A stretch of DNA of 5,246 bases from an uncultured Actinomycetes bacterium (GCA_903951185.1 CAJBBC010000149.1:1-5246), one strand, 5' to 3'; numbered from the stretch's first letter, positions 1-5,246 are shown. Made by a program: numbers and translations. Notes: generated from the sequence alone by a model not told the origin.

Positions 1-1105
1 GCCACGTCTCAAGGAAAAGCTTGAAAAACTCAGATTTAGAGTTACTGTTCAAAATTCAAATCCTGCAGCTTGGCATCTAGACTCTCAGGGAAGTCCTCCC
101 CTTCTTGCAGAGTATGGAAATCCAGAATTTTTGGTTGCCTATCCGCCAAAAGAACGAGATTCTGGTCTTCTACTTTTTGCTCATTATGACACTGAAAGAC
201 CTTCAGTAGACAGTCAGCAACCAATTCAATTCTTTGAAGATGAATTAAAATATTTTGGGCATGGAATTGCTGACGACAAGGCAGGAATTGCAGCTATTTT
301 ACTTGCAGTGGAAAGTCTTTCATCAAATGCAGAAGTGAAGTTACCTGCAATAGTAATTGCCCAAGCAAAACATGGTGGTTGTTATGGTATGTCTGAAGCA
401 ATCGCATCACTAAAGAATCGCACGGGCGCTATTTACTGCCATCCAGCAGAGAGCAATCAAGGCTTTACCCAAATTAAAGTTGCATCAAGAGGTATAGCGA
501 CATTTAATGTCAAATTAACTGGCAAGCTACCGCTAGAAACTGAAGAAAATACACCTGCGAGCGCTGATCCACGATTTGGGAAAAGTGCATTAACTTTGAG
601 TGCTAATTTTATTTCTGAAGTTGATAACTGGAGTGATCCCGATATTGTTTGGCTTGTATCTGACATTTCTACCGCAGGTAGAGATTTTAGAGTGCCTGAA
701 GTCTGTGAATTAAGGATTTCTGTCTGGTTTCGAAATTTAAGCCTCAAAGAAGTTGAAACTATTGTTAATTCCAGATTCTTGAAATTTTGTTCGGATCACG
801 AAATGTCGACTGAACATTTACCTCAGATTGTTGGGATCAGAGCAAATCCAGCTGCTACAACTAATGAAGAATTTATTGAAAATGTCAAAACCGCCATCAC
901 CAAACACAGTGGTGAATCAGTTTCAGAATACGACTGGCATGCCGCTAGCGACATTAGGTTCCCATTACTTCATCTAGAAATTCCAGCAGTTGGATTTGGC
1001 TGCCTAGCGGGTGGCTTCTACGGTGGAAACGAATGGGTAGACAAGGTCTCGTTCCATCAATTTGTTGAAGTCGTAATTGACCTAACCAAAAATTACGCAA
1101 GATGA
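1..1105 (+). CDS. M20-family metallohydrolase-like protein with a degenerate metal site (5' end outside window)
   Basis: The frame is open from the window's first full codon (base 2) to TGA at 1103-1105, giving 367 visible residues. M20 enzymes usually have about 400-430, so some 40-60 N-terminal residues lie upstream; the TTG at 131 is internal, not a start. Motifs, numbered from the first visible residue: LLLFAHYDTE with the H-x-D pair at H61/D63; GHGIADDKAG with the bridging Asp at D91; HPAES at 147-151; HAASDIRFP at 313-321; and GGFYGGNEWVD near 338, the usual C-terminal region. M20 proteins (ArgE, DapE, carboxypeptidase G2, dipeptidases) hydrolyse amide bonds of N-acyl amino acids or peptides in the cytoplasm with two zinc ions. 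Oddly, the Glu-Glu pair holding the general base is absent (QAKHGG at 121-126), and the final His of the 'H-x-x-N-E' motif is Tyr (Y340). It is either a divergent subgroup with altered metal use or not a classical peptidase. It overlaps the next gene by ATGA, so they are cotranscribed. Substrate unknown. Confidence 0.85.
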   Translation, partial: PRLKEKLEKLRFRVTVQNSNPAAWHLDSQGSPPLLAEYGNPEFLVAYPPKERDSGLLLFAHYDTERPSVDSQQPIQFFEDELKYFGHGIADDKAGIAAILLAVESLSSNAEVKLPAIVIAQAKHGGCYGMSEAIASLKNRTGAIYCHPAESNQGFTQIKVASRGIATFNVKLTGKLPLETEENTPASADPRFGKSALTLSANFISEVDNWSDPDIVWLVSDISTAGRDFRVPEVCELRISVWFRNLSLKEVETIVNSRFLKFCSDHEMSTEHLPQIVGIRANPAATTNEEFIENVKTAITKHSGESVSEYDWHAASDIRFPLLHLEIPAVGFGCLAGGFYGGNEWVDKVSFHQFVEVVIDLTKNYAR

Positions 1106-2016
1106 CTCTTCACACCCTCTTCAGTGAAGTAACAGGTGTATCAGGTTATGTACTGCCACACGAGCATATTTTCTGCGATTTTACATCAGTAACGGGTGAT
1201 CTTGACCACCTACTTAACGACAAAGTTGTAGCACTTCGAGAACTGTCTTCTTTTGAGAAAATCGGCGGTTCTGTAATTGTCGACATAACACCGCCTGATC
1301 TAGGTAGACAACCAAAATTACTTGCAGAGATAGCTCTGAAAACAAAGTTAAAAATAGTTATGTCAACGGGTTGGTATCGTAAAGCTTTCTATCCACCAGA
1401 AATTGATGTAATGAGTTCAAGCCAACTCGCTCGAATGATTATTACAGAACTTACTCAAGGGATAGAACTTGAAAATGGTGAGATTATCAAAGCAGGTCTT
1501 ATTGGTGAGATTGGTGTTGATCGAGACGTCATTAGTGCTCAAGAGGAACGAGTCCTCAGGGCAGCAGCGATAGCTTCGTGTGAGACGGGTGCACCAATTT
1601 CTACTCACTCCTCTATGTATCCAGTGGGGATTAAGCAATTAGAAATATTGAAAGAATATCCGATTTCATCCAACAAAATTATTATTGGGCATGCTGATAC
1701 CTATTTGGATCAGGATTATCACAGGGAATTGTTAGATGCAGGATGTTACATTCAATTTGACACTATTGGCCGCAATCATATGAATTCAGATGTGGATCGA
1801 ATTAATTCTATTTTGAATTTAGTGGCGCTAGGTTATCAAGATCAAATCTTGCTATCGACAGACCGTTGCTTCAGAAGTGACCTTAAGACTTTTGGCGGCT
1901 TTGGTTATGATTATCTTTTTATTACCTTTAAAGAGTTAATTACAAATGCAGGGCTACCTGGTGAAATTTTTGAAAACTTCACCAAAAGAAATGCAGTCAC
2001 GGCTCTATCTTGGTGA
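1102..2016 (+). CDS. Phosphotriesterase-family (PHP-like) TIM-barrel metal-dependent hydrolase
   Basis: This complete gene encodes 304 residues, close to the 290-350 usual for phosphotriesterase-related proteins of the amidohydrolase superfamily. The ATG at 1102 overlaps the upstream stop (ATGA) with no strong Shine-Dalgarno sequence, so translation is probably coupled to the M20-like gene. The expected metal ligands are all present: H20-x-H22 in LPHEH, bridging Glu136 in GLIGEIGVD, H169 in STHSS, H197 in IIGHAD, and D254 in LLSTDR. A family-typical GGFGYDYL segment and a C-terminal KRNAV follow. A Glu rather than carbamylated Lys at the bridge is the arrangement known from E. coli PHP, and separates it from bacterial phosphotriesterase and the PLL lactonases, which use Lys. 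Family members hydrolyse lactones, carboxyl esters, N-acyl amino acids or phosphoesters in the cytoplasm. Which one applies here cannot be read from sequence; the neighbouring M20-like gene makes an amide, ester or lactone substrate in a shared catabolic route plausible. It ends 3 bases before the stop of the convergent regulator. Confidence 0.9.
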   Translation: MTLHTLFSEVTGVSGYVLPHEHIFCDFTSVTGDLDHLLNDKVVALRELSSFEKIGGSVIVDITPPDLGRQPKLLAEIALKTKLKIVMSTGWYRKAFYPPEIDVMSSSQLARMIITELTQGIELENGEIIKAGLIGEIGVDRDVISAQEERVLRAAAIASCETGAPISTHSSMYPVGIKQLEILKEYPISSNKIIIGHADTYLDQDYHRELLDAGCYIQFDTIGRNHMNSDVDRINSILNLVALGYQDQILLSTDRCFRSDLKTFGGFGYDYLFITFKELITNAGLPGEIFENFTKRNAVTALSW

Positions 2017-2019
2017 AAA

Positions 2020-3051
2020 TCAAGGATTTCTAGTTGAACCTCGATTTATCAATTTTGGTCGGATTTTAACCAGTGAAACTTCACTCGCGGTCGCATTTCC
2101 ATTAAGTGAGTTAGTCCGTTGACTTAGTAGTGAATTGAAAGCTGTTTCTGCTAAAAATTTGGGCTGCACGTCAATTGCCGTAATTGCTGGATTCCAGAAT
2201 TCAATTAGTGGTGAATCTTCAACACAAATTACGGACAAATTTTCTGGAATTTCAATCCCATGATTCAATAAATGTAAAAGTAATTCATGCGCTGCTTCAT
2301 GGTTTGCAATTACGACAGCAGTCACTTTATTTTTGTTATAAAGTTTTTCAACAAATTTCGCTGCCAGTGGTCCGAAGTTTCTATTGTAGTCACCTCGAAT
2401 AACAAGCTCTTCCGATACATTTAAGCCTGCTGATTCCAAGGCTCTTGAGTAACCAGCAAAATTTTCCCACCCGGATTGGTATTCATTTAAACCTCCAATA
2501 AAAGCAATGTTTTTATGACCTAAGGCGGTTAGATGTTCTGTTGCTAATCTACAACTTAATTCGTAGTCTGGAATAATAGTTGGGGCGGATGCTTGAGGAA
2601 CAGATCGATTCGTAATTACGACAGAGAATCCCTTCTCAACTAACAAATTAATTTTTTCAGCATTTTTACCAGTTCCTGCTAAGATCACCCCGTCTAATTG
2701 AAGTTCCCGAGCAGTATCTAAAAATTGTGCCTCTCGACTTGGATCTCCATCTGTAGTCACTAAAAGTACTAGCAATGAATTCTTCGAAGCCTGGATTCCA
2801 ACGTGCTCGAAAATAGTACGAAACGTGTAGTTATCAAGATTATTTATGGCAATGCCGATAATTCCAGTTGATTTTGATCGTAAACTGCTTGCAATCCGAT
2901 TTGGGAGGTAGTTTAATTTCGCGACTGCGTCGATTACCCGAGCTTTTGTGGAAGGAAGAATTCGTGGGTCGCCAGTAAGGGCCCGAGACGCAGTACTAGT
3001 CGATACTTTGGCAAGAATCGCAACATCCCGCAGCGTGACCGGTTTTCTCAC
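2020..3051 (-). CDS. LacI-family transcriptional regulator
   Basis: This complete gene encodes 343 residues, normal for LacI/GalR regulators. Residues about 5-25 form the N-terminal helix-turn-helix (TLRDVAILAKVSTSTASRAL). The hinge helix with the family signature is at about 48-58 (YLPNRIASSLR); Leu57 corresponds to the leucine that wedges into the central CpG of LacI-type operators. A periplasmic-binding-protein-like effector domain follows (from GIIGIAINN at about 63 to the end), with a variant VICVEDS segment where many members have GFDD. The start is GTG at 3049-3051, preceded by AGGGGAG 10 bases upstream, and it places the helix-turn-helix at the usual distance from the N-terminus. The gene is divergent from the DapA-like/Fe-S/FAD operon and convergent with the hydrolase pair. 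A CpG-centred palindrome lies 20 bases upstream of its start, so it probably represses both itself and the divergent operon. The effector is unknown; the family mostly binds sugars or nucleobases, yet no sugar gene is visible here. Confidence 0.95.
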   Translation of the reverse strand: MRKPVTLRDVAILAKVSTSTASRALTGDPRILPSTKARVIDAVAKLNYLPNRIASSLRSKSTGIIGIAINNLDNYTFRTIFEHVGIQASKNSLLVLLVTTDGDPSREAQFLDTARELQLDGVILAGTGKNAEKINLLVEKGFSVVITNRSVPQASAPTIIPDYELSCRLATEHLTALGHKNIAFIGGLNEYQSGWENFAGYSRALESAGLNVSEELVIRGDYNRNFGPLAAKFVEKLYNKNKVTAVVIANHEAAHELLLHLLNHGIEIPENLSVICVEDSPLIEFWNPAITAIDVQPKFLAETAFNSLLSQRTNSLNGNATASEVSLVKIRPKLINRGSTRNP

Positions 3052-3061
3052 AATTATTCAA

Positions 3062-3068
3062 CTCCCCT
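3062..3068 (-). promoter_or_regulatory. Ribosome binding site of the LacI-family gene
   Basis: On the minus strand this reads AGGGGAG, a strong Shine-Dalgarno match ending 10 bases before the GTG start. It decides the GTG start at 3049-3051; no in-frame ATG sits nearby. The C-run and the adjacent G-run (CCCC T GGGG, 3064-3072) form an odd-length palindrome overlapping this site and touching the operator. Confidence 0.7.
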
Positions 3069-3071
3069 GGG

Positions 3072-3081
3072 GTATCGATAC
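3072..3081. promoter_or_regulatory. Probable LacI-family operator, GTATCGATAC
   Basis: A perfect 10-base palindrome centred on CpG (3076/3077) lies in the only intergenic region of the window, between the divergent regulator and the DapA-like operon. LacI-family operators are typically palindromes with a central CpG kinked by the hinge leucine, which this regulator has (Leu57). The symmetry does not extend beyond 10 bases (the flanks G3071/T3082 do not pair), whereas many sites reach 14-20. It lies 20 bases upstream of the regulator start, overlaps a possible regulator -10 box, and is 22 bases upstream of the -35 box of the rightward promoter. Autoregulation is therefore the more direct prediction. 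Confidence 0.6.
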
Positions 3082-3083
3082 TA
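3078..3083 (-). promoter_or_regulatory. Possible -10 box of the LacI-family gene
   Basis: The minus strand reads TAGTAT, 4 of 6 matches to TATAAT including both conserved ends (TA...T). It overlaps the GTATCGATAC palindrome, so bound repressor would block it. No recognisable -35 box lies 16-18 bases upstream, which makes the call weak. Transcription would start just before the AGGGGAG ribosome binding site, giving a leader of about 20-25 bases. Confidence 0.3.
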
Positions 3084-3103
3084 ACTCTTTTCCCTGATAA
3101 ACC

Positions 3104-3132
3104 TTGACTTATAAGCATTATTCGACAAGAAT
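3104..3132 (+). promoter_or_regulatory. Sigma70-type promoter for the DapA-like/Fe-S/FAD operon
   Basis: A -35 box TTGACT (3104-3109, 5 of 6 matches) and a -10 box AAGAAT (3127-3132, 4 of 6) are separated by exactly 17 bases. Transcription would start near 3139, about 25 bases before the ATG at 3164. The GTATCGATAC palindrome lies upstream of the -35 box, so repression would need occlusion of upstream contacts, interference through the divergent promoter, or DNA looping. Confidence 0.5.
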
Positions 3133-3152
3133 TATGGGAACGATTGCACAGC

Positions 3153-3157
3153 GGGAG
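3153..3157 (+). promoter_or_regulatory. Ribosome binding site of the DapA-like gene
   Basis: GGGAG lies 6 bases before the ATG at 3164. It fixes that codon as the start over the in-frame ATG at 3134, which has only a weak purine stretch upstream, and the in-frame TTG at 3104, which is the -35 box. Confidence 0.75.
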
Positions 3158-3163
3158 TGTTTT

Positions 3164-4111
3164 ATGACCATTGATTGGCGCGGTTATTGGGTTGCAAGTC
3201 CAACTCCATTTACAAGTAGTGGTCAACCAGATTTAAACGAAATGGGTGCCCTACTTGAACTTTATGTTTCACAGGGAATTCACGGGGTAGTAGTAAACGG
3301 CAGCACAGGTGAGTGGTGCAGTCAATCAGCTGTTGAGCGTAAGGAAATAGCTGCTAAATCTGTGACGCAAGTAAATAACAGAATCCCCGTAGTTATTGGT
3401 GCATCTGCCTACACGCCAAACGAAGTAATTGATTTAGCAAATCACGCTTCCTCAGTTGGAGCTGACGGCATTATGGTTACCGCTCCTCCTTATTACAACT
3501 TGACTGAGGACGAAATATTCAACTTCTTTCAATTAATTGATAGCAACGTTCGCATACCGGTAATGGTTTATAACTGGCCACGGGGTATTGGTGTGGACAT
3601 GAGCGAAGAACTATTAGTGAAGTTAGGTAAATTACCCTCAGTTGCCGCGATCAAAGAGAGTAGTGGTGATGAATCTAAGACCATACGCGTACTTCAAACG
3701 CTGATGGCAGAGTCGGTTGATGTACGTTTCTTTGCAAGATTTATCCACCCACAAGGAGCTGAGTATCTTGCAAAAATTGGTGGTGACGGAAATATAGATG
3801 GTGGTGGATTGGGTGCACAGTACGCCGTTAAGTTTTACAACTCTTGGTGGGAAAAAGACTTATCAGAAATGAAGACCAATTCGGAAGCCTATGCAGATTT
3901 TTCATCAAGTTTAATAAACAGTGATTACAGCGGAAAGTTTGGATCACCAATATCTCAGTTGAAAGCTTGCATGAGAATCTTAAATCAACCAGGTGGGTAT
4001 GTACGACCTCCACTAATGGAAGTTACTGACAGAAAATCCATTGAGCAGTTAACTAAAATTTTGGAATCATCCTCTATAGGCTTGAGTAAATCCCTTGGTA
4101 TTGGGAAATAG
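3164..4111 (+). CDS. DapA/N-acetylneuraminate lyase family Schiff-base aldolase or dehydratase
   Basis: This complete gene encodes 315 residues, typical of this (beta/alpha)8 class I aldolase family (about 290-320). The hallmarks are all visible: GSTGEW at 46-51 (family G-T/S-T-G-E), YN-x-P at 136-139 with catalytic Tyr136, and AAIKESSGD at 161-169 with Lys164, which forms the Schiff base with the 2-oxo acid substrate. The C-terminus carries the usual GGYVRPPL. It is probably not the lysine-pathway DapA: E. coli DapA has Y-N-V-P-S-R-T-G with Arg138 binding aspartate semialdehyde, and in an ungapped alignment that position here is Gly141 (Arg140 is one place earlier). The Fe-S and FAD genes directly downstream favour a catabolic role. 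One known family member in such settings is pyrroline-4-hydroxy-2-carboxylate deaminase of hydroxyproline degradation; other keto-acid lyases or dehydratases are equally possible. It is the first gene of the rightward operon; its TAG stop (4109-4111) is one base before the next ATG. Confidence 0.9.
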   Translation: MTIDWRGYWVASPTPFTSSGQPDLNEMGALLELYVSQGIHGVVVNGSTGEWCSQSAVERKEIAAKSVTQVNNRIPVVIGASAYTPNEVIDLANHASSVGADGIMVTAPPYYNLTEDEIFNFFQLIDSNVRIPVMVYNWPRGIGVDMSEELLVKLGKLPSVAAIKESSGDESKTIRVLQTLMAESVDVRFFARFIHPQGAEYLAKIGGDGNIDGGGLGAQYAVKFYNSWWEKDLSEMKTNSEAYADFSSSLINSDYSGKFGSPISQLKACMRILNQPGGYVRPPLMEVTDRKSIEQLTKILESSSIGLSKSLGIGK

Positions 4112-4112
4112 A

Positions 4113-4376
4113 ATGTCCGAAAATCCTTTCAAAATTTCAATTGATGGAAAAGATTTTTATGCACCAAATGGTAAGTCGCTGTTTTCTCTATTGATTGAAA
4201 ACGAAATTTTTGAGCTTAAAAAAAATGCTGTATCTAACCAAAGTCGATTTGGAATTTGTGGCATGGGTACCTGTTTTGAGTGCGAGATTTACATTAAGAA
4301 TTTAGGAATCCGAAGGGCATGTATGGTGGCAATAGATGCAGATTTGGAAATTCAAACCGGAGTGAATCATGAATAG
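4113..4376 (+). CDS. Small [2Fe-2S] protein, subunit of an Fe-S/FAD dehydrogenase (HcnA / D-hydroxyproline dehydrogenase gamma-like)
   Basis: This gene encodes 87 residues with a plant-type ferredoxin fold. The four cluster cysteines are C49-x4-C54-x2-C57-x12-C70 within FGICGMGTCFEC and RRAC, the pattern of the Fer2_4 family. That family is found as HcnA of hydrogen cyanide synthase, as the small subunit of opine oxidases and heteromeric D-hydroxyproline dehydrogenases, and fused to the N-terminus of heterotetrameric sarcosine oxidase alpha. Its job is electron transfer between flavin and [2Fe-2S] centres in a complex with the flavoprotein encoded next. The ATG at 4113 is chosen because GGGA (4103-4106) sits 6 bases upstream and the preceding gene stops at 4111; an in-frame TTG at 4095 would overlap the upstream gene. 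The 3' end overlaps the flavoprotein start by 8 bases, which supports a stoichiometric complex. Confidence 0.92.
   Translation: MSENPFKISIDGKDFYAPNGKSLFSLLIENEIFELKKNAVSNQSRFGICGMGTCFECEIYIKNLGIRRACMVAIDADLEIQTGVNHE
4359..4362 (+). promoter_or_regulatory. Ribosome binding site of the FAD subunit gene
   Basis: GGAG lies 6 bases before the ATG at 4369, inside the end of the Fe-S gene. It supports that start, with its 8-base overlap and likely translational coupling. Confidence 0.6.
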
Positions 4377-5246
4377 TGGTAGCACAGTAAATCATGAAAC
4401 TGAATCAATAAGCGCTGAAGTTTTAATAGTTGGAGGCGGTCCAGCCGGACTTGCTGCAGCACAAACTATGGCAGACGCTGGAATTTCCGTAGTGCTTGTT
4501 GATGAAAATTCGGAACTTGGTGGTCAGTATTATCGTCAACGAAGCCCTTACCTAAGAGAGCAAGTTGGGGAATTTCGCAAGCGAGGTACAAAATTAATTG
4601 ACAGACTGAAAAATACTGATGTTGTGATCGTAAGTTCCAGTTTTTTATTTGCTGTAGATGATACTGAAAAGGCTTTTTATGTTTTCAAAGAAAAAGCAAA
4701 TAAAGTTTTAAAGATTGATTGTAATTACGTAATTGTGGCTACTGGTTCACAAGAAATGGTAATTCCTTATCTCGGATGGGAAACACCAAAATGCATCACT
4801 CCAGGAATGGCTAGTCGAATTTTTGATATTGACTACATACCTGCCAATAATTCGATAGTGATCGCTGGCAGCGGGCCTTTCTTATTAGCTGTAGCAGCCA
4901 ATCTAGTGAAACATGGTGTCAACGTGAAGTCAGTAATTGAATATCACAAGCCCTATCAACCGAAATTTATGTCTCTGTTAATCGTTTTTTTCCCAACCCG
5001 CTTATTGGAATTTATAGATTTTCGCTTTACACTTTGGCGCGCGAAGGTTCCAGTTATTTCTCGATGCCAAGTGGTTGAAGCAAAGACATCGATCTCAGGG
5101 ATTAATTCTAGATTTATCTCGCTAAAAGATGGAAGTGAGATTAAATTTGAATCTGATTATTTAGCAATATCATATGGATTTTCACCTACCGTGGAACTTT
5201 CAGCACTCCTTGATGTCGACATAGAGACAAATAGTCATTTTCGCAC
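4369..5246 (+). CDS. FAD-dependent oxidoreductase, HcnB / opine oxidase / D-hydroxyproline dehydrogenase alpha-like subunit (3' end outside window)
   Basis: The frame is open from ATG 4369 to the window edge, giving 292 visible residues; family members usually have 400-480, so about a third is missing. The FAD-binding Rossmann motif is at 22-27 (GGGPAG), with an acidic pair (D45/E46) ending the second strand and GGQYYRQ at 51-57, highly typical of HcnB-type flavoproteins. The VATGSQE segment at 123-129 and a PYLGWETP stretch (133-140) match the family's 'ATGA...PFPGW..PG' signature. A second nucleotide-binding motif, GSGPF at 167-171, follows. In relatives this subunit carries FAD and works with the small [2Fe-2S] protein and a separate beta subunit (a D-amino-acid-oxidase fold) that oxidises the secondary amine or imino acid. 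The beta subunit is not in the window and is expected downstream. The C-terminal Cys-rich Fe-S domain found in some relatives would also lie beyond the edge. The exact substrate is unassigned: D-hydroxyproline, an opine, sarcosine or glycine-type oxidation are all known for relatives. Confidence 0.88.
   Translation, partial: MNSGSTVNHETESISAEVLIVGGGPAGLAAAQTMADAGISVVLVDENSELGGQYYRQRSPYLREQVGEFRKRGTKLIDRLKNTDVVIVSSSFLFAVDDTEKAFYVFKEKANKVLKIDCNYVIVATGSQEMVIPYLGWETPKCITPGMASRIFDIDYIPANNSIVIAGSGPFLLAVAANLVKHGVNVKSVIEYHKPYQPKFMSLLIVFFPTRLLEFIDFRFTLWRAKVPVISRCQVVEAKTSISGINSRFISLKDGSEIKFESDYLAISYGFSPTVELSALLDVDIETNSHFR

Noticed and set aside
131..133. TTG as the start of the M20-like gene.
   Set aside because: The frame stays open and M20-like back to the window edge, and starting here would delete the strand leading to the H-x-D motif.
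457..747. A 96-codon minus-strand open frame inside the M20-like gene.
   Set aside because: It lies entirely antisense to a gene with clear family motifs, and its translation has no recognisable domain.
1417..1638. A 73-codon minus-strand open frame inside the phosphotriesterase-like gene.
   Set aside because: It is antisense to conserved metal-ligand motifs, and its translation looks like random low-order sequence.
3108..3115. Palindrome CTTATAAG between the -35 and -10 boxes.
   Set aside because: It is short and AT-rich, partly made of promoter sequence, and has no second copy. It could be an operator half but there is nothing to support it.
2996..3226. A minus-strand open frame crossing the divergent control region.
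   Set aside because: It would overlap both the regulator start and the DapA-like start; no ribosome binding site or domain supports it.
4095..4097. TTG as the start of the [2Fe-2S] gene.
   Set aside because: The ATG at 4113 has a well-spaced GGGA and fits the family N-terminus; the TTG would overlap the preceding gene without support.
5213..5222. Palindrome ATGTCGACAT with a central CpG in the FAD gene.
   Set aside because: It differs from the intergenic palindrome in both arms and lies deep in coding sequence; a 10-base palindrome is expected by chance at this scale.
1..5246. tRNA, rRNA, riboswitch, CRISPR array, insertion sequence or attachment site.
   Set aside because: The only non-coding stretch above 3 bases is 112 bases long and explained by promoter elements; no repeats, transposase-like frames or RNA-like folds were seen.

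Overview
The window is a compact, AT-rich bacterial segment (roughly 40% G+C by eye) that looks like part of a catabolic locus. It holds six protein genes, the first and last cut by the window edges. Apart from one 112-base intergenic region (3052-3163), a 3-base gap between two convergent stop codons (2017-2019) and a single base at 4112, everything is coding. The tight packing, start/stop overlaps, standard genetic code and a LacI-type regulator fit a streamlined free-living bacterium. A low-G+C actinobacterium of the freshwater acI/Nanopelagicales kind is my best guess, but this rests on general sequence flavour and is not proven by any marker gene.

Left part (1-2016, plus strand): the 3' part of an M20-family metallohydrolase-like gene, overlapping by 4 bases (ATGA) a complete phosphotriesterase-family TIM-barrel hydrolase. 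The M20-like protein keeps the H-x-D and the Asp of the binuclear metal site but lacks the usual Glu-Glu pair and the C-terminal His. The phosphotriesterase-like protein keeps all its metal ligands and has Glu as the bridging ligand. Middle (2020-3051, minus strand): a complete LacI-family repressor that converges on the hydrolase pair and is divergent from the right-hand operon.

The 3052-3163 region holds a perfect 10-base palindrome, GTATCGATAC, with the central CpG typical of LacI-family operators. It also has a good sigma70-like promoter (TTGACT, 17 bases, AAGAAT) facing right and the repressor's own ribosome binding site. Right part (3164-5246, plus strand): a DapA/N-acetylneuraminate-lyase family Schiff-base enzyme, a small plant-type [2Fe-2S] protein, and the N-terminal two thirds or so of an FAD-dependent dehydrogenase subunit of the HcnB / opine oxidase / D-hydroxyproline dehydrogenase alpha kind. 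These three are almost certainly one operon.

Working model (inference): the two hydrolases release an amino or imino acid from a conjugate. The iron-sulfur flavoenzyme, whose substrate-oxidising subunit would lie downstream of the window, oxidises it to an imine or keto product. The DapA-like enzyme then cleaves, dehydrates or deaminates that product, and LacI-family control acts at the intergenic operator. The pairing of a DapA-family enzyme with a heteromeric Fe-S/FAD dehydrogenase resembles trans-4-hydroxyproline degradation clusters, but the substrate cannot be fixed from this window.
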